This document shows, piece by piece, positions 43,487-51,867 of a DNA stretch of 64,000 nucleotides. A program made the position numbers and the translations under genes. Under the pieces are notes generated by a model that was not told where the DNA came from, searched no databases, and saw only the letters and a program-made list of their open reading frames with translations. Origin of the DNA: JBBDWJ01 sp963824095. GTDB taxonomy: Bacteria; Acidobacteriota; Terriglobia; Bryobacterales; UBA6623. The stretch lies in NCBI GenBank assembly GCA_963824095.1, contig CAWGNS010000007.1:248001-312000 (forward strand). Reading direction: 5' to 3'. The stretch's first letter is position 1. Each line of letters begins with the position of its first letter.

Positions 43487-44488
43487 ATGAAGACGATCCT
43501 GGTCACCGGCTCCACCGGTTTCCTCGGCGCGCATCTCGTCGAGCAGCTCAAGCAACACGAGCCCGACGCCCGGCTGCGCCTGCTGTGCCGCGGCGCCTCG
43601 GCGTGGAGCGCCGACAGTGCCGTGCAGGTGGTGCAAGGCGACATCGTTTCGCGCGAGGATTTCCTGCGCGCCGCCGAAGGAGCCGCCGAGGTGTATCACC
43701 TGGCCGGGGTCGTCGATCGCGAAGCCAAGGACTACTGGCGGCAGTACACCACGCACGTCGAGGGCGTGCGCAACCTGTGTGAGGCCGTCAAGCAGCACGG
43801 CATCGGCAAGGCGGTTCACGTCTCCTCTTCGGGGACGATCGCCGTCGGACCCGATCCTGTGCCCTACGATGAAACCGCCCGCTTCAAGAACGACGTCGTC
43901 GCCGAGTGGCCTTACTACCTGAGCAAGATCTATTCGGAAAAGCTGGCGCTGCACTACGCGCGCGAAGAGGGTCTGCCGCTGGTGATCGCCAACCCGACCT
44001 TATTGTTGGGCCCCGGCGATGAGCGGCTGTCTTCCACCGGCGACGTGGCGTTGTTTCTCGACGGGCAGATCCTGGCGATTCCGACCGGCGGACTGAACCT
44101 GCTCGACGTGCGCGACGCCGCCGCCGGACTGATCGCCACCATGGAACGCGGCCGGGCGGGCGAACGCTACCTGCTGGGCGGCGCCAACCTCAGCTTCCAC
44201 GAGTGGATTCGGATGGTCTCGAAGGTGTCGGGCGTTGCCGCTCCGAAGCTGATGGTGCCGCCGGCGTTGTCGCTATTTGGCGCGCGCGTGATGCGCAAGG
44301 TGTACCCGCTGGTCGGCAAGCAGTTCCAGCTCGACGACGCCTCGGTCAAGATGTCGTCTCTGTTCTGGTATTGCGATACAAGCAAGGCGCGGCGGGAACT
44401 GGGGTTTTCGACTCGCGAGCCTATGGAGACGATTCGGGATACGGTGGAGGATTTGCGGCAGCGCGGGAAGGCTGGGGCGGCGGCCTGA
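43487..44488 (+). CDS. NAD-dependent epimerase/3-beta-HSD-like extended SDR
   Basis: A 333-residue extended short-chain dehydrogenase. The Rossmann motif is TGSTGFLG (7-14), then YHLAGVVDRE, SSSGTIAVG, the catalytic YYLSK, and ANPTLLLGPGDERLSSTGDV. The subfamily fits dihydroflavonol-reductase/3-beta-hydroxysteroid-dehydrogenase-like enzymes that oxidise or reduce lipid or isoprenoid alcohols. It is 7 nt from the LarA-like gene, so the two are cotranscribed. Confidence 0.87.
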   Translation: MKTILVTGSTGFLGAHLVEQLKQHEPDARLRLLCRGASAWSADSAVQVVQGDIVSREDFLRAAEGAAEVYHLAGVVDREAKDYWRQYTTHVEGVRNLCEAVKQHGIGKAVHVSSSGTIAVGPDPVPYDETARFKNDVVAEWPYYLSKIYSEKLALHYAREEGLPLVIANPTLLLGPGDERLSSTGDVALFLDGQILAIPTGGLNLLDVRDAAAGLIATMERGRAGERYLLGGANLSFHEWIRMVSKVSGVAAPKLMVPPALSLFGARVMRKVYPLVGKQFQLDDASVKMSSLFWYCDTSKARRELGFSTREPMETIRDTVEDLRQRGKAGAAA

Positions 44489-44559
44489 AGAAGTGGTTGG
44501 TTTAGGGGCTTTTTGTTTCTCGTGGGGTGGTTTGCCCATGGGCCGAGGCGTTGTGCTTT

Positions 44560-44616
44560 GGGGCCCTACGTCGCGAGGAATCGCGACGCGGCAAACCTGG
44601 AGGTTCGCACCACGGG
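44560..44616 (+). repeat. R1 structured repeat, consensus copy
   Basis: Hairpin GTCGCGA-GGAA-TCGCGAC, linker GCGGCAA, second hairpin AACCTGGAGGTT and tail CGCACCACGGG. It lies 71 nt after the epimerase stop. Confidence 0.8.
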
Positions 44617-44714
44617 TGCTTGGCCCCGCCTTGAGGGTTCGCCTCAGCGGTGCCTGGCCCCGTTTCGGCAGGCTGTCGCTTGGGTAGCCTTTTTTCTGCG
44701 TGGTTGTTTCGTTT

Positions 44715-45686
44715 ATGGGCCTTCCGACGAAAGCGGTTGCCATTGTGAACCCGATGGCGGCGGGCAGAATGGCCGGCCGGCGTTGGCCGCGCATCGATGG
44801 GCTGCTGCGGCAGCGGCTGGGGCCGGTCGACACGCGCTTCACGCAACGCCGCGGCGATGCGACCGGGCTCGCCTATCAGGCGCTGCGCGAGGGCTGCGAC
44901 CTGGTGATCGCGGTCGGCGGCGACGGCACGGCCAACGAAGTCGTCAACGGCTTCTACCGCGACGGTAAACTGGTGCGGCCCGGCGCGCGGTTGGGGTTCA
45001 TCCCGATCGGCACCGGCGGCGATTTGCAACGCACGCTGCAGGTTCCTCTCGATCCGGCGCAAGCCGTGCAAACGCTCGTGGAAGGCTGCCCGCTCGCGAT
45101 CGACATCGGCCTCGCGCGCCTGGCGGGTTACGACGGGGCGCCCGTCAAACGCTGCTTCATCAATCTGCTGAGCCTGGGCATGGGCGGCGACGTGTCGGTG
45201 CGCGCCAAGAGCTTCCCGCGCTGGCTGGGCGGCAAGGCGGCATTCCTGAGCGCGACTTTGCTGGTGTTCCTCAACTACAAAGGCAAGCGTGTGCGGCTGA
45301 CGCTCGACGGCGCGCGGCCCGAGGAATTCTTCATCACCAACATCGCCATCGGCAACGGCCGTTACCATGGCGGCGGCATGCACCCCTGCCCGCGCGCGGT
45401 GATGAACGACGGCCTGCTCGAAGTCACCACCATCGACCGGCTGGGCATGTTCGAGCTGCTGCGCGATCTGCCCGTGCTCTACTCCGACGACGTGTACAAG
45501 CACCCCAAGGTGCGCCATTTCCGCGCCCGGCGGATTCGCGCCGAGTCCGCCGAAGTGACCCGCATCGAAGTCGACGGCGAGGCCCTGGGGACGCTGCCGC
45601 TCGAGGTCGAACTGCTGCCTGAGCGGCTCAGCGTGCTTGTCGCGCCCGACAGCCCTATAATGACCAATTCGGCAACCGCGCCATGA
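44715..45686 (+). CDS. Diacylglycerol/sphingosine-kinase-family lipid kinase
   Basis: A 323-residue DAGK_cat protein of the YegS/DgkB type. Visible motifs are AIVNPMAAG, the ATP-binding AVGGDGTANEVVNGFY, IPIGTGGDLQRTL, and FINLLSLGMGGDVSVRAKS; the C-terminal domain has VDGEALGTLPLEVELLP. It would phosphorylate a lipid diol. ATG 44715 is chosen because MGLPTKAVAIVNP is the normal N terminus; no strong Shine-Dalgarno is seen. It overlaps the next gene by 4 bases. Confidence 0.88.
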   Translation: MGLPTKAVAIVNPMAAGRMAGRRWPRIDGLLRQRLGPVDTRFTQRRGDATGLAYQALREGCDLVIAVGGDGTANEVVNGFYRDGKLVRPGARLGFIPIGTGGDLQRTLQVPLDPAQAVQTLVEGCPLAIDIGLARLAGYDGAPVKRCFINLLSLGMGGDVSVRAKSFPRWLGGKAAFLSATLLVFLNYKGKRVRLTLDGARPEEFFITNIAIGNGRYHGGGMHPCPRAVMNDGLLEVTTIDRLGMFELLRDLPVLYSDDVYKHPKVRHFRARRIRAESAEVTRIEVDGEALGTLPLEVELLPERLSVLVAPDSPIMTNSATAP

Positions 45687-45952
45687 ACAAGACCACCCTG
45701 ATCGCCATTCTGTTCGGCCTGCTGGTGCTCGGCACGCTCATCTATTCCTCGATGAATCTGCAGCAATACTCCTGCGAGGTCTGCATGACCTACAAGGGGC
45801 AAAACAACTGCTCGACCGCGGCCGGAACGAGCGAAGAGGAAGCCACCCGCACCGCCACCGACGTCGCCTGCGCGCCCATTTCCAACGGCATGACCGAAAG
45901 CATTCAATGCAGCAACACGCCGCCGAAGAGCGTGAACTGCGTGAAGCGCTAA
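45683..45952 (+). CDS. Small Cys-rich membrane-anchored protein
   Basis: An 89-residue protein: one N-terminal membrane helix (LIAILFGLLVLGTLIYSS), then a short periplasmic domain with six Cys (SCEVCMTYKGQNNCST, then ACAP, QCSN, NCVKR). The Cys content suggests disulfides outside the membrane. The ATG overlaps the lipid-kinase stop (ATGA), so translation is coupled. I do not recognise the family. Confidence 0.7.
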   Translation: MNKTTLIAILFGLLVLGTLIYSSMNLQQYSCEVCMTYKGQNNCSTAAGTSEEEATRTATDVACAPISNGMTESIQCSNTPPKSVNCVKR

Positions 45953-45970
45953 GGCAGGGCTCCGGCTACC

Positions 45971-45996
45971 CGTGGGGCAGGACTCCGGCCTGCCCA
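45971..45996. repeat. R4 palindrome
   Basis: GTGGGGCAGG-ACTCC-GGCCTGCCC, 18 nt after the stop of the Cys-rich protein; same placement relative to a stop as the copy at 28367. Confidence 0.6.
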
Positions 45997-46053
45997 AAGC
46001 CGTGTGCCGCATTCAATAGGCGTGGGACAAAGCACAATACCCGTGTGCTTGAT

Positions 46054-46078
46054 GGGGACAGTACCCGCGTTTCGCACC
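46054..46078. repeat. Single R7 arm
   Basis: GGGGACAGTACCCGCGTTTC followed by GCACC matches the arms of the inverted repeat at 59254-59334 with few changes. No partner arm is seen here. Confidence 0.5.
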
Positions 46079-46125
46079 TCGATTTTTCTGCCTGCGGGGC
46101 CGGACTGGAGTTTTTTCCGCGCCTG

Positions 46126-46740
46126 TCACGCCTGCGGCTCTGAGTGGGGTGCGTGGAGAACGTGGCGGGAGTCGCGAACGTCGCCCGGCTCCTGGGCGCC
46201 GGGCCGCTGAAACCGCTCGTGCAGCATCCGATACTTCCTGAGCAGCTCGAACAACACCACTCCGCCCGCCACCGCTACGTTGAGCGACTGCTTGGCGCCG
46301 AGCATGGGAATCCTCACGTCGACATCGCACAGCTTAGTGATCTCCCCGGGGATGCCGTCGACTTCGCTTCCAAACACGACGCAGACCGGGAAGCGCGGTT
46401 GCCAGTCGTAGAGGTCGATGGCGTGCGAAGAGGTCTCCACCGCGGCCAGCTCGAAGCCCTTCCGACGCAGTGTTTCCAGCAACGGCACGGCCTGGTCGTG
46501 GTGCTCCCAAGGCAGATCGTCCTCGGCCCCTAGCGCGGTTTTCGAAAGCCGCGGATGCGGGGGATGCCCGGTGTATCCGGTGAGGTAGAGGCGCGAGATG
46601 CCGGCGGCGTCGCCGCTGCGAAAAAACGAGCCGACGTTGTAGAGGCTGCGAACGCAGTCGAGCACGACGCACGCCGGAATGCGATCAATGCCCTCGTAGG
46701 AGCGCGACGGCGCCACCGCGCGGAACGGGAATGACTCCAT
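46126..46740 (-). CDS. SpoU/TrmH-family RNA ribose methyltransferase
   Basis: A 204-residue SPOUT methyltransferase. Conserved parts are NVGSFFRSGDAAG (motif 1), VFGSEVDGIPGE (motif 2), and IPMLGAKQSLNVAVAGGVVL (motif 3, forming the trefoil knot and SAM site). It would 2'-O-methylate a tRNA or rRNA ribose; the site is not predictable. There is no extra RNA-binding N-terminal domain, as in TrmH/TrmL-sized members. It stands alone. Confidence 0.9.
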   Translation of the reverse strand: MESFPFRAVAPSRSYEGIDRIPACVVLDCVRSLYNVGSFFRSGDAAGISRLYLTGYTGHPPHPRLSKTALGAEDDLPWEHHDQAVPLLETLRRKGFELAAVETSSHAIDLYDWQPRFPVCVVFGSEVDGIPGEITKLCDVDVRIPMLGAKQSLNVAVAGGVVLFELLRKYRMLHERFQRPGAQEPGDVRDSRHVLHAPHSEPQA

Positions 46741-46941
46741 GGTCGAGAGTCATTCTACCGTGGCACGGCGCGGGAAGAGGCAAGCGGGCCGGCGCGAGCC
46801 GGGCGCAAGGGCCCGGCAGCCTGCGGGACGCGCCCCGGGGCGCAGTGTGGTAAAACTTGAAGTTTCACCGCCGCTCCACTCCGGAAGGCGCCTGTTTTTC
46901 GCCCGCCCGTTGTCGGGGCGCGGCCCTGGGCCCCAATCAGC

Positions 46942-47742
46942 ATGCAAAAAAACACCATCAAGGCAACGCTTCGCGAGGGAGGCACGGTCGTCGGCACCTG
47001 CCTCACCGACTATGTCGAACCGGAGGTCGTCCCGATCGTCAAGGCGGCCGGCCTGGACTTCTTTTTCATCGACACGGAGCACTCGCCGACCGGCTATCGC
47101 GAGATCCAGACCCTGGTGCGGGTGGCGAAGGCGGCCGAGGTCACGCCGCTGGTGCGCGTGACGCAGGCGGAGTATTTCCTGATCGCGCGGGCGCTCGACG
47201 TGGGGGCGATGGGCATTGTCGCGCCGCGCATTCACTCGGTGGAGCAGGCGCGGTCCGTGGTGTCGGCGATGAAATTCCCGCCGGCGGGCGGACGCGGCTA
47301 CGGGCTACGCGGCATCATCACCGACTATGAGTTTCAGGGCGCGCGCGCCGAGATGGAATCGGCCGATAGCGAGACGATGGTGATCCTGCAGATGGAAAGC
47401 CGCGAGTGCGTCGAGGCGATTTACGACATCACAGCGGTGGAAGGCGTGGACGCCATCATGGTGGGCCCCTTCGATCTGTCGGTTTCGCTGGGGATTCCCG
47501 GGGAGTTCGACAACCCGGTGTTCTGGGAAGCGTTCGACCGCATGGTCGACGCCTGCCGCAAGAACGGCGTCGCGCCGGGCGTACACATGGGCAACGCCAA
47601 GCTGCTCAAGCGCGCCCAGGAGCATGGCGCAAGGTTTCTGGTGTTTTCGACCGATGTGGCGGTGCTGCTCGCCGGTTGGAAGGCCGCGCGCCAGGAGTTT
47701 CTGGCCGGCGAGGAAGTGGCGAGCAAGTCGGGCTATATGTAG
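46942..47742 (+). CDS. HpcH/HpaI-family aldolase
   Basis: A 266-residue class II (metal-dependent) 2-keto-3-deoxy-acid aldolase of the HpaI/GarL/YfaU family, with a TIM barrel. Motifs: FFFIDTEHSPTGYREI (metal-site region), PLVRVTQAEYFLIARALDVG, GAMGIVAPRIHS, and DAIMVGPFDLSVSLGIPG. It would cleave a sugar-acid derivative to pyruvate and an aldehyde. Standalone; the ATG follows CAGC with no strong ribosome site. Confidence 0.92.
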   Translation: MQKNTIKATLREGGTVVGTCLTDYVEPEVVPIVKAAGLDFFFIDTEHSPTGYREIQTLVRVAKAAEVTPLVRVTQAEYFLIARALDVGAMGIVAPRIHSVEQARSVVSAMKFPPAGGRGYGLRGIITDYEFQGARAEMESADSETMVILQMESRECVEAIYDITAVEGVDAIMVGPFDLSVSLGIPGEFDNPVFWEAFDRMVDACRKNGVAPGVHMGNAKLLKRAQEHGARFLVFSTDVAVLLAGWKAARQEFLAGEEVASKSGYM

Positions 47743-47805
47743 AGGCTTCCTTCCTTGGGTGATTTCGCCCATTTCCCTTCAAACAGCGGGGGGCCTGCCG
47801 CTACA

Positions 47806-47837
47806 GAGCCGCAGGCGTAAGCCAGCGGGCCGAGGCG
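47806..47837. repeat. R6 palindrome
   Basis: AGCCGCAGGCGTAAGCCAGC then GGGCCGAGGCG, matching 8651-8682. With the R2 copy at 48088 it is all I can see in the 416-base gap between the aldolase and the two-helix protein. Confidence 0.5.
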
Positions 47838-48087
47838 TCTGGGTGGCCAGGGGCGGCAGCGCTGGGTTTCGGGTTAGTGCCGATCCTGTGCTTTGTTCCG
47901 CCCCTTCCAGGGCGGACTTAGATGCGTGGCGTTTTCCCACGGCTGAGGCCGTGGGCTATTCATGGGAGTCGCCTTTGCCGGGACTCTTGGCAGCCCCTGC
48001 CGAGCCTCTTGATTGCACCTACCGCACTCCTGGTAGGACCCCTGAGATGGCGTGGGCCGCTACAGGCTGTTCAGCAAAGACGGGGCA

Positions 48088-48112
48088 GCACAGACAGAAC
48101 TGTCTGTACCAC
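48088..48112. repeat. R2 palindrome
   Basis: ACAGACAGAACTGTCTGT then ACCAC; relative to the consensus GGATT centre, the GAAC centre keeps the dyad nearly perfect. Confidence 0.65.
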
Positions 48113-48158
48113 TCCGCCTGTGCTGTGGGCGCGCTGGGGCTTCCGTTGGGGTTGCGAT

Positions 48159-48443
48159 TTATGGCATGTAGCCGCGGATCCACTGGTTGTAGGCCCACAA
48201 GGCGAACACCAGTCCCGACAAGGCCACAAACATCGCGGTAAAGGACTTGCCCAGCAACTCGATGCGGTGTACGCGTTGGTTGAATGAGGCCTTGGATTGC
48301 GCGTCCTGGGGCGACATCGTGCCCAGGTGCAGGTCGGTGTCTTCCAGGCGATCCAGGTGCTTGCGGTAGGCCGCCAGCACGATCACCAGCACGGTGACGA
48401 CCACCCAGGCCACCAGCCAGGGAATCAGGTCATAGCTCGTCAT
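48159..48443 (-). CDS. Two-helix membrane protein
   Basis: A 94-residue protein. The near-perfect Shine-Dalgarno GGAGGTGAT lies 2-3 nt before ATG 48443, so translation is likely strong. Two membrane helices (LIPWLVAWVVVTVLVIVLAA, and FTAMFVALSGLVFALWAY) flank a charged cytosolic loop (RKHLDRLEDTDLHLG). Family not recognised; convergent with the aldolase gene. Confidence 0.68.
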   Translation of the reverse strand: MTSYDLIPWLVAWVVVTVLVIVLAAYRKHLDRLEDTDLHLGTMSPQDAQSKASFNQRVHRIELLGKSFTAMFVALSGLVFALWAYNQWIRGYMP

Positions 48444-48715
48444 AATCACCTCCCCGAGCATACGGTTTTTCAGGGGACACGCACCCGGTCACAACGTGGT
48501 GATCTCCCGAGGCGGAGCCTCCACCGGGTTGTCGCGCCCATCCGACACACGGGCTACCCTTGCAGGAGCAATTTGTTTTCCAAAGACGGGGACGGGACCG
48601 CGTAAGCGCCCAGCGTCGGGACGCGAGGCGGTAAAAGGGGGTCTGTCGCGAAGTCCGTGCAGCGGGGTTCGGGTCCGGGCGGCAGCGGGGCCGGGGGATG
48701 GCGTAGCCGAGCGCG

Positions 48716-49018
48716 TCAATCGAGGTCGATGTCGCGGGTGGGCGGCGGAGTGGGGCCGGCGTCGCGAGCCTTCCTGAGCAGCCCCTCGAAGCGCTTTTCG
48801 AGCGACTGGCCGTGGACGCGCTCGGCTTCGACCTGCTTGCGGAAGCGCTCGTCGCGCGTGTTCTCCTGGGAGCGCAGGCGCTTCACCGCTTCGCCCAGGT
48901 CGCCCGGGGAGACGGCGCGCTCGGGCTTGCGGTGGGCCAGCACGTGGCCGGTTTCGGCGTCGATCTCCAGCGTCGCCCCGCAGCAGGGGCACTCGACCTC
49001 GAATACGCCGTCGTCCAT
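48716..49018 (-). CDS. Small protein with N-terminal CPCC knuckle and coiled coil
   Basis: A 100-residue protein. It starts MDDGVFEVECPCCGATLEID, a zinc-knuckle-like CPCC with no second Cys pair in the same protein, so any zinc site needs dimerisation. The rest is a charged helix (about 35-90) ending PPPTRDIDLD. Function unknown; the form suggests an adaptor. It reads toward the two-helix protein gene. Confidence 0.6.
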   Translation of the reverse strand: MDDGVFEVECPCCGATLEIDAETGHVLAHRKPERAVSPGDLGEAVKRLRSQENTRDERFRKQVEAERVHGQSLEKRFEGLLRKARDAGPTPPPTRDIDLD

Positions 49019-49683
49019 AGCATCATCCTAACCCAACCGCGCCCGGCCAAACAGGGTTTAATAATCGGTTCCAATCCCGCCGGCGCCGCCGCGAACGGCT
49101 CCGGGGGTGGCAGTCCGTATCGTGACCCGCACTATGGTTTTCCAACGAATCCACCGATCTGACACCAAGCGGCGTGTTTTCGGCCCTGCCCTGGAACGAG
49201 GGGTCCCGTAGCGGTCCCGCGGGCCCGTTCCTGAGGTGGCCGTTCCTGGCGGCCGCGGCGGCGCGTGGGACCGGGCGCGTTTCGGGTGGTGGTTCACGCG
49301 GCCTTGCTGCGTCTGCTGATGTTGTCTCGCGGACCCGCCGGCGGAATTCCTGTTCGCTCGCGCGCGCTGCAGTGTGACGTCGTACGCGGCGTTGGATTGA
49401 GGAATCCGCGAGAAGCCGCAAAAGGGCTCAAACGCCCGCTCCATCGAGCGTTCGAAACGGCGTCGCAACACGCCGCACCCAATGCAGCCGAGCAGCCGAA
49501 GGGCCGGAACTCGCGTGGTATGCTGGGGTGTGCCGCAATGCTGGTCGGGCGGCCATTGCGTTGCGAACCAATGCGGCTGGAATACCGATCCTCGGGGGGC
49601 GGCCTGCCGGAAAAAAGTAACGGCCCCGAAGTCGCAGACATCCAAGGCGATAGAGGGACGAATTTCCCCATCTGGAGTCCGCC
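49019..49683. other. 665-base gap without a recognised gene
   Basis: Between the divergent CPCC protein and the gene at 49684. Open frames here are GC-driven and lack domains or ribosome sites. No repeat family member or RNA gene was seen. Confidence 0.45.
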
Positions 49684-49956
49684 GTGGACGATCACCTCAA
49701 GCAACTCATGCAGCAACTCGGCAACGCCATCAACGAGTCGTTGTCGGAGTCGGAGAATATCGCGGAAGTGATCGGCGAAATCAAGCGGTCGGGCTACGAC
49801 GTGTTTCTCGTTCTGGAAGCGACGATCGGGTTCAACAAGCGGCCCGGCGAAGAGTCGGGCACCTCGCTGCAGCGCAAGACCGTTCCCACCGAGGTTTCGT
49901 TCACCGCCCAGGACCAGGCGTTTCTGAAAGCGCTCCGGATTACGATCGAGGAGTAG
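49684..49956 (+). CDS. Small conserved-looking acidic protein
   Basis: A 90-residue protein from GTG 49684, with GGAG about 8 nt upstream. It is helical and acidic: DDHLKQLMQQLGNAINESLS, IAEVIGEIKRSGYDVFLVLE, ending ALRITIEE. The pattern IKRSGYDVFLVLEATI suggests a compact alpha/beta fold. Not assigned to a family. Confidence 0.6.
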   Translation: MDDHLKQLMQQLGNAINESLSESENIAEVIGEIKRSGYDVFLVLEATIGFNKRPGEESGTSLQRKTVPTEVSFTAQDQAFLKALRITIEE

Positions 49957-50017
49957 CTCGGCGGCCCGCGCCGAACCATGCCCGTGAACGGCTTTTCGAA
50001 GCCAGGCGCTGCTTCCG

Positions 50018-50145
50018 GTGTTGATCCTTCCTTTTTCCCTCTTCCCTTTCCCTTTTTGCCTTCTATCTTTTGCCTTCCCCCTCCTTCCTTCCCCCTCTTG
50101 TCTTCCCTCTTTTGTCTTTTCCTCGCGCCTTTTGCCTCCTGAGAT
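50018..50145. other. Near-pure polypyrimidine tract
   Basis: About 128 bases in which the plus strand is almost all C and T (for example CCTTCCTTTTTCCCTCTTCC). It lies in the 532-base gap 49957-50488, which otherwise holds only R3 and R2 repeats. Such tracts can form triplex (H-DNA) structures. Confidence 0.7.
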
Positions 50146-50195
50146 TCTGCAGGCCCGTCGCAACCGAAGCGGGAAGCGGCACGCAATCGGCAAGA

Positions 50196-50237
50196 GGCCG
50201 CCTGACGGCGGAGACAGGCGAGAGCGCCTGTCTCCAC
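50196..50237. repeat. R3 bipartite hairpin
   Basis: GGCCGCCTGACGGCGG followed by GACAGGCGAGAGCGCCTGTC, the two-hairpin form of R3, then a further CAGGCGCCTGTC palindrome. Confidence 0.65.
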
Positions 50238-50278
50238 ACAGGCGCCTGTCTTTACAGGCACAAACCGCCTGCTCTACA

Positions 50279-50304
50279 CATGACAGACAAGATTGTCTGT
50301 CCCA
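50279..50304. repeat. R2 palindrome
   Basis: ACAGACAAGATTGTCTGT then CCCAC, directly after the R3 copy. Confidence 0.65.
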
Positions 50305-50324
50305 CGTCAAAGAGCCAGACTCGA

Positions 50325-50350
50325 GACACAGATAGGATTGTCTGTGCCAC
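50325..50350. repeat. R2 palindrome
   Basis: ACAGATAGGATTGTCTGT then GCCAC, 46 nt from the previous copy in the same orientation. Confidence 0.65.
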
Positions 50351-50488
50351 TTGCCCGGGCGGGCGACTTCCCTTCCCTCGGAATTTGCAACTGTTGAACG
50401 CCCGCGAGGGTGTGCTAGCATCTCGGGGGCTTCCGGCAGTCAGGTCTGCTGGAGTTCGATCGCCAAGCCGCATCACGCAGGAGCAACG

Positions 50489-51079
50489 ATGTACGAATGG
50501 ACCAAGAAGATTCACATGTACGCCGGGCTGATCAGCTTCATGGCCTTTGTCGTTTGGGGCATCACCGGGATTCACGCCGTATTTCTGCCGCCGCCGGGAG
50601 GCTACTCGCCTCCCCAGGTCAGCTCCGAAAAGGAGTTTCCGTTTGACGGCCCGGGTGACCTCGACGACAAGCAGCTCGCCAAGCGCATCTTCGACGCCGC
50701 CGACCTTCAGATGGCCGGCGGGTATTACAACGTGCACCGCAACGAGAACGGCAACCTGACGTTCAACTCGTATACCGCCAATGGGCCGCGCGACCTGACC
50801 TATATCGAGGATGCCAAGCGGGTGCGGATCGCGTTCCGCACTAACGATCTGGGTGATTTTCTTTCTTCGATGCACACCGCCCATTCGCGGCGCGGCGCGC
50901 CCGACCTGTCGTCGCGCTTGTGGGGTTTTTTCAACGAGTTCTCCACCTGGGCATTTTTGTTCATGACGGTGTCCGGGGTCTACATGTGGATCGCGACGCG
51001 CCCCAAACTGCCCTGGGCGCGAATCTGCGCCGGTGGCGCCGTTGCCGTGGGCGGACTTCTTTGGGTCATCACGAGGTAA
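50489..51079 (+). CDS. PepSY-type membrane protein, first of a pair
   Basis: A 196-residue protein. It opens YEWTKKIHMYAGLISFMAFV with a helix, has a periplasmic PepSY-like middle (about 45-130) and two C-terminal helices (STWAFLFMTVSGVYMWIAT; GGAVAVGGLLWVIT). AGGAG 6 nt before ATG fixes the start. PepSY-associated TM proteins work in metal or haem reduction and peptidase regulation; none is assignable here. The second gene follows after 4 nt. Confidence 0.75.
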   Translation: MYEWTKKIHMYAGLISFMAFVVWGITGIHAVFLPPPGGYSPPQVSSEKEFPFDGPGDLDDKQLAKRIFDAADLQMAGGYYNVHRNENGNLTFNSYTANGPRDLTYIEDAKRVRIAFRTNDLGDFLSSMHTAHSRRGAPDLSSRLWGFFNEFSTWAFLFMTVSGVYMWIATRPKLPWARICAGGAVAVGGLLWVITR

Positions 51080-51083
51080 CGCC

Positions 51084-51659
51084 ATGTTTCGTTTGATGCG
51101 CAACGTTCATCTGATTCTGGGCTTGGTCTTTGTCGTCTACGCCCTGCTGTTCGCCCTCAGCTCGCTGTTCATCATCTACCGCCCGTGGCTACCCTCGACG
51201 CAGCAGGAAAGCAAGATCGTGGTGCGGGTCACCGCCGACCAAGCCGCGACGCCGCGCGCCCTGGCGCTCGAGCTGATGCGCAACCACGACCTGAAGGGAG
51301 ACCTGCGGCAAATCGAGCAAACCGACGAGGGCATGAAGTTCGTCGTAGTGCGGCCCGGCACGCGAAACGAAGTCACCTACGCCAGGGCCAGCGGCGAGGC
51401 GGAGATCAAAAGCCAACGGCAGGGTTTTCTGGAGACGCTGGCGCAGTTGCACACCAATCACGGCTTCTGGCACGATTTTCTGCCGTCCAACGGCTGGGCG
51501 CTACTGTCGCTGCTGGGTTCGATCGGGCTGTTTCTGTTGGGCGCGACGGGGATCTATCTGTGGTTCTGCCACCACGAGGAGCGCGTGATCGGCGGTATTT
51601 TGCTGGGGTTGGGGCTGATTTATTCCTTGACGACTTTGGTGTTGTCTCGGGTGGCTTGA
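51084..51659 (+). CDS. PepSY-type membrane protein, second of a pair
   Basis: A 191-residue protein with the same layout: N-terminal helix (HLILGLVFVVYALLFALSSL), a periplasmic PepSY-like part (TARASGEAEIKSQRQGFLET), HTNHGFWHDFL, and two C-terminal helices with FCHHEER. It is 4 nt after the first gene, so they are co-expressed and probably form a complex. The histidines could bind haem or metal. Confidence 0.75.
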   Translation: MFRLMRNVHLILGLVFVVYALLFALSSLFIIYRPWLPSTQQESKIVVRVTADQAATPRALALELMRNHDLKGDLRQIEQTDEGMKFVVVRPGTRNEVTYARASGEAEIKSQRQGFLETLAQLHTNHGFWHDFLPSNGWALLSLLGSIGLFLLGATGIYLWFCHHEERVIGGILLGLGLIYSLTTLVLSRVA

Positions 51660-51749
51660 GCTGATCGAGGTTGGGGCCGGTCTGGGGGTATGGGATTTTC
51701 TGGTTTGCGATTTGCGGCATGTCGCGGCCTGGGGTCGCTTTGGTAGCTT

Positions 51750-51806
51750 GGGGCCCTACGTCCCGGCGAATCGGGACGTGGCAAACCTGCAGGTTCGCGC
51801 CACGGG
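51750..51806 (+). repeat. R1 structured repeat with compensatory changes
   Basis: The hairpin is GTCCCG-GCGAAT-CGGGAC where the consensus is GTCGCGA-GGAA-TCGCGAC: a G-C pair became C-G on both arms. The second hairpin is a perfect AACCTGCAGGTT. It lies 91 nt after the PepSY pair. Confidence 0.78.
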
Positions 51807-51867
51807 TGCGGCGTCGCGCTTCCGGGTGGTGGAGGCTGGATTTGTTGGGACCGTTCGGCGATTTCGC

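Noticed and set aside
49294..50421. A minus-strand frame rich in Lys/Arg/Glu/Gly across 50018-50145
   Set aside because: The composition comes from the polypurine complement of the pyrimidine tract, not from a protein.
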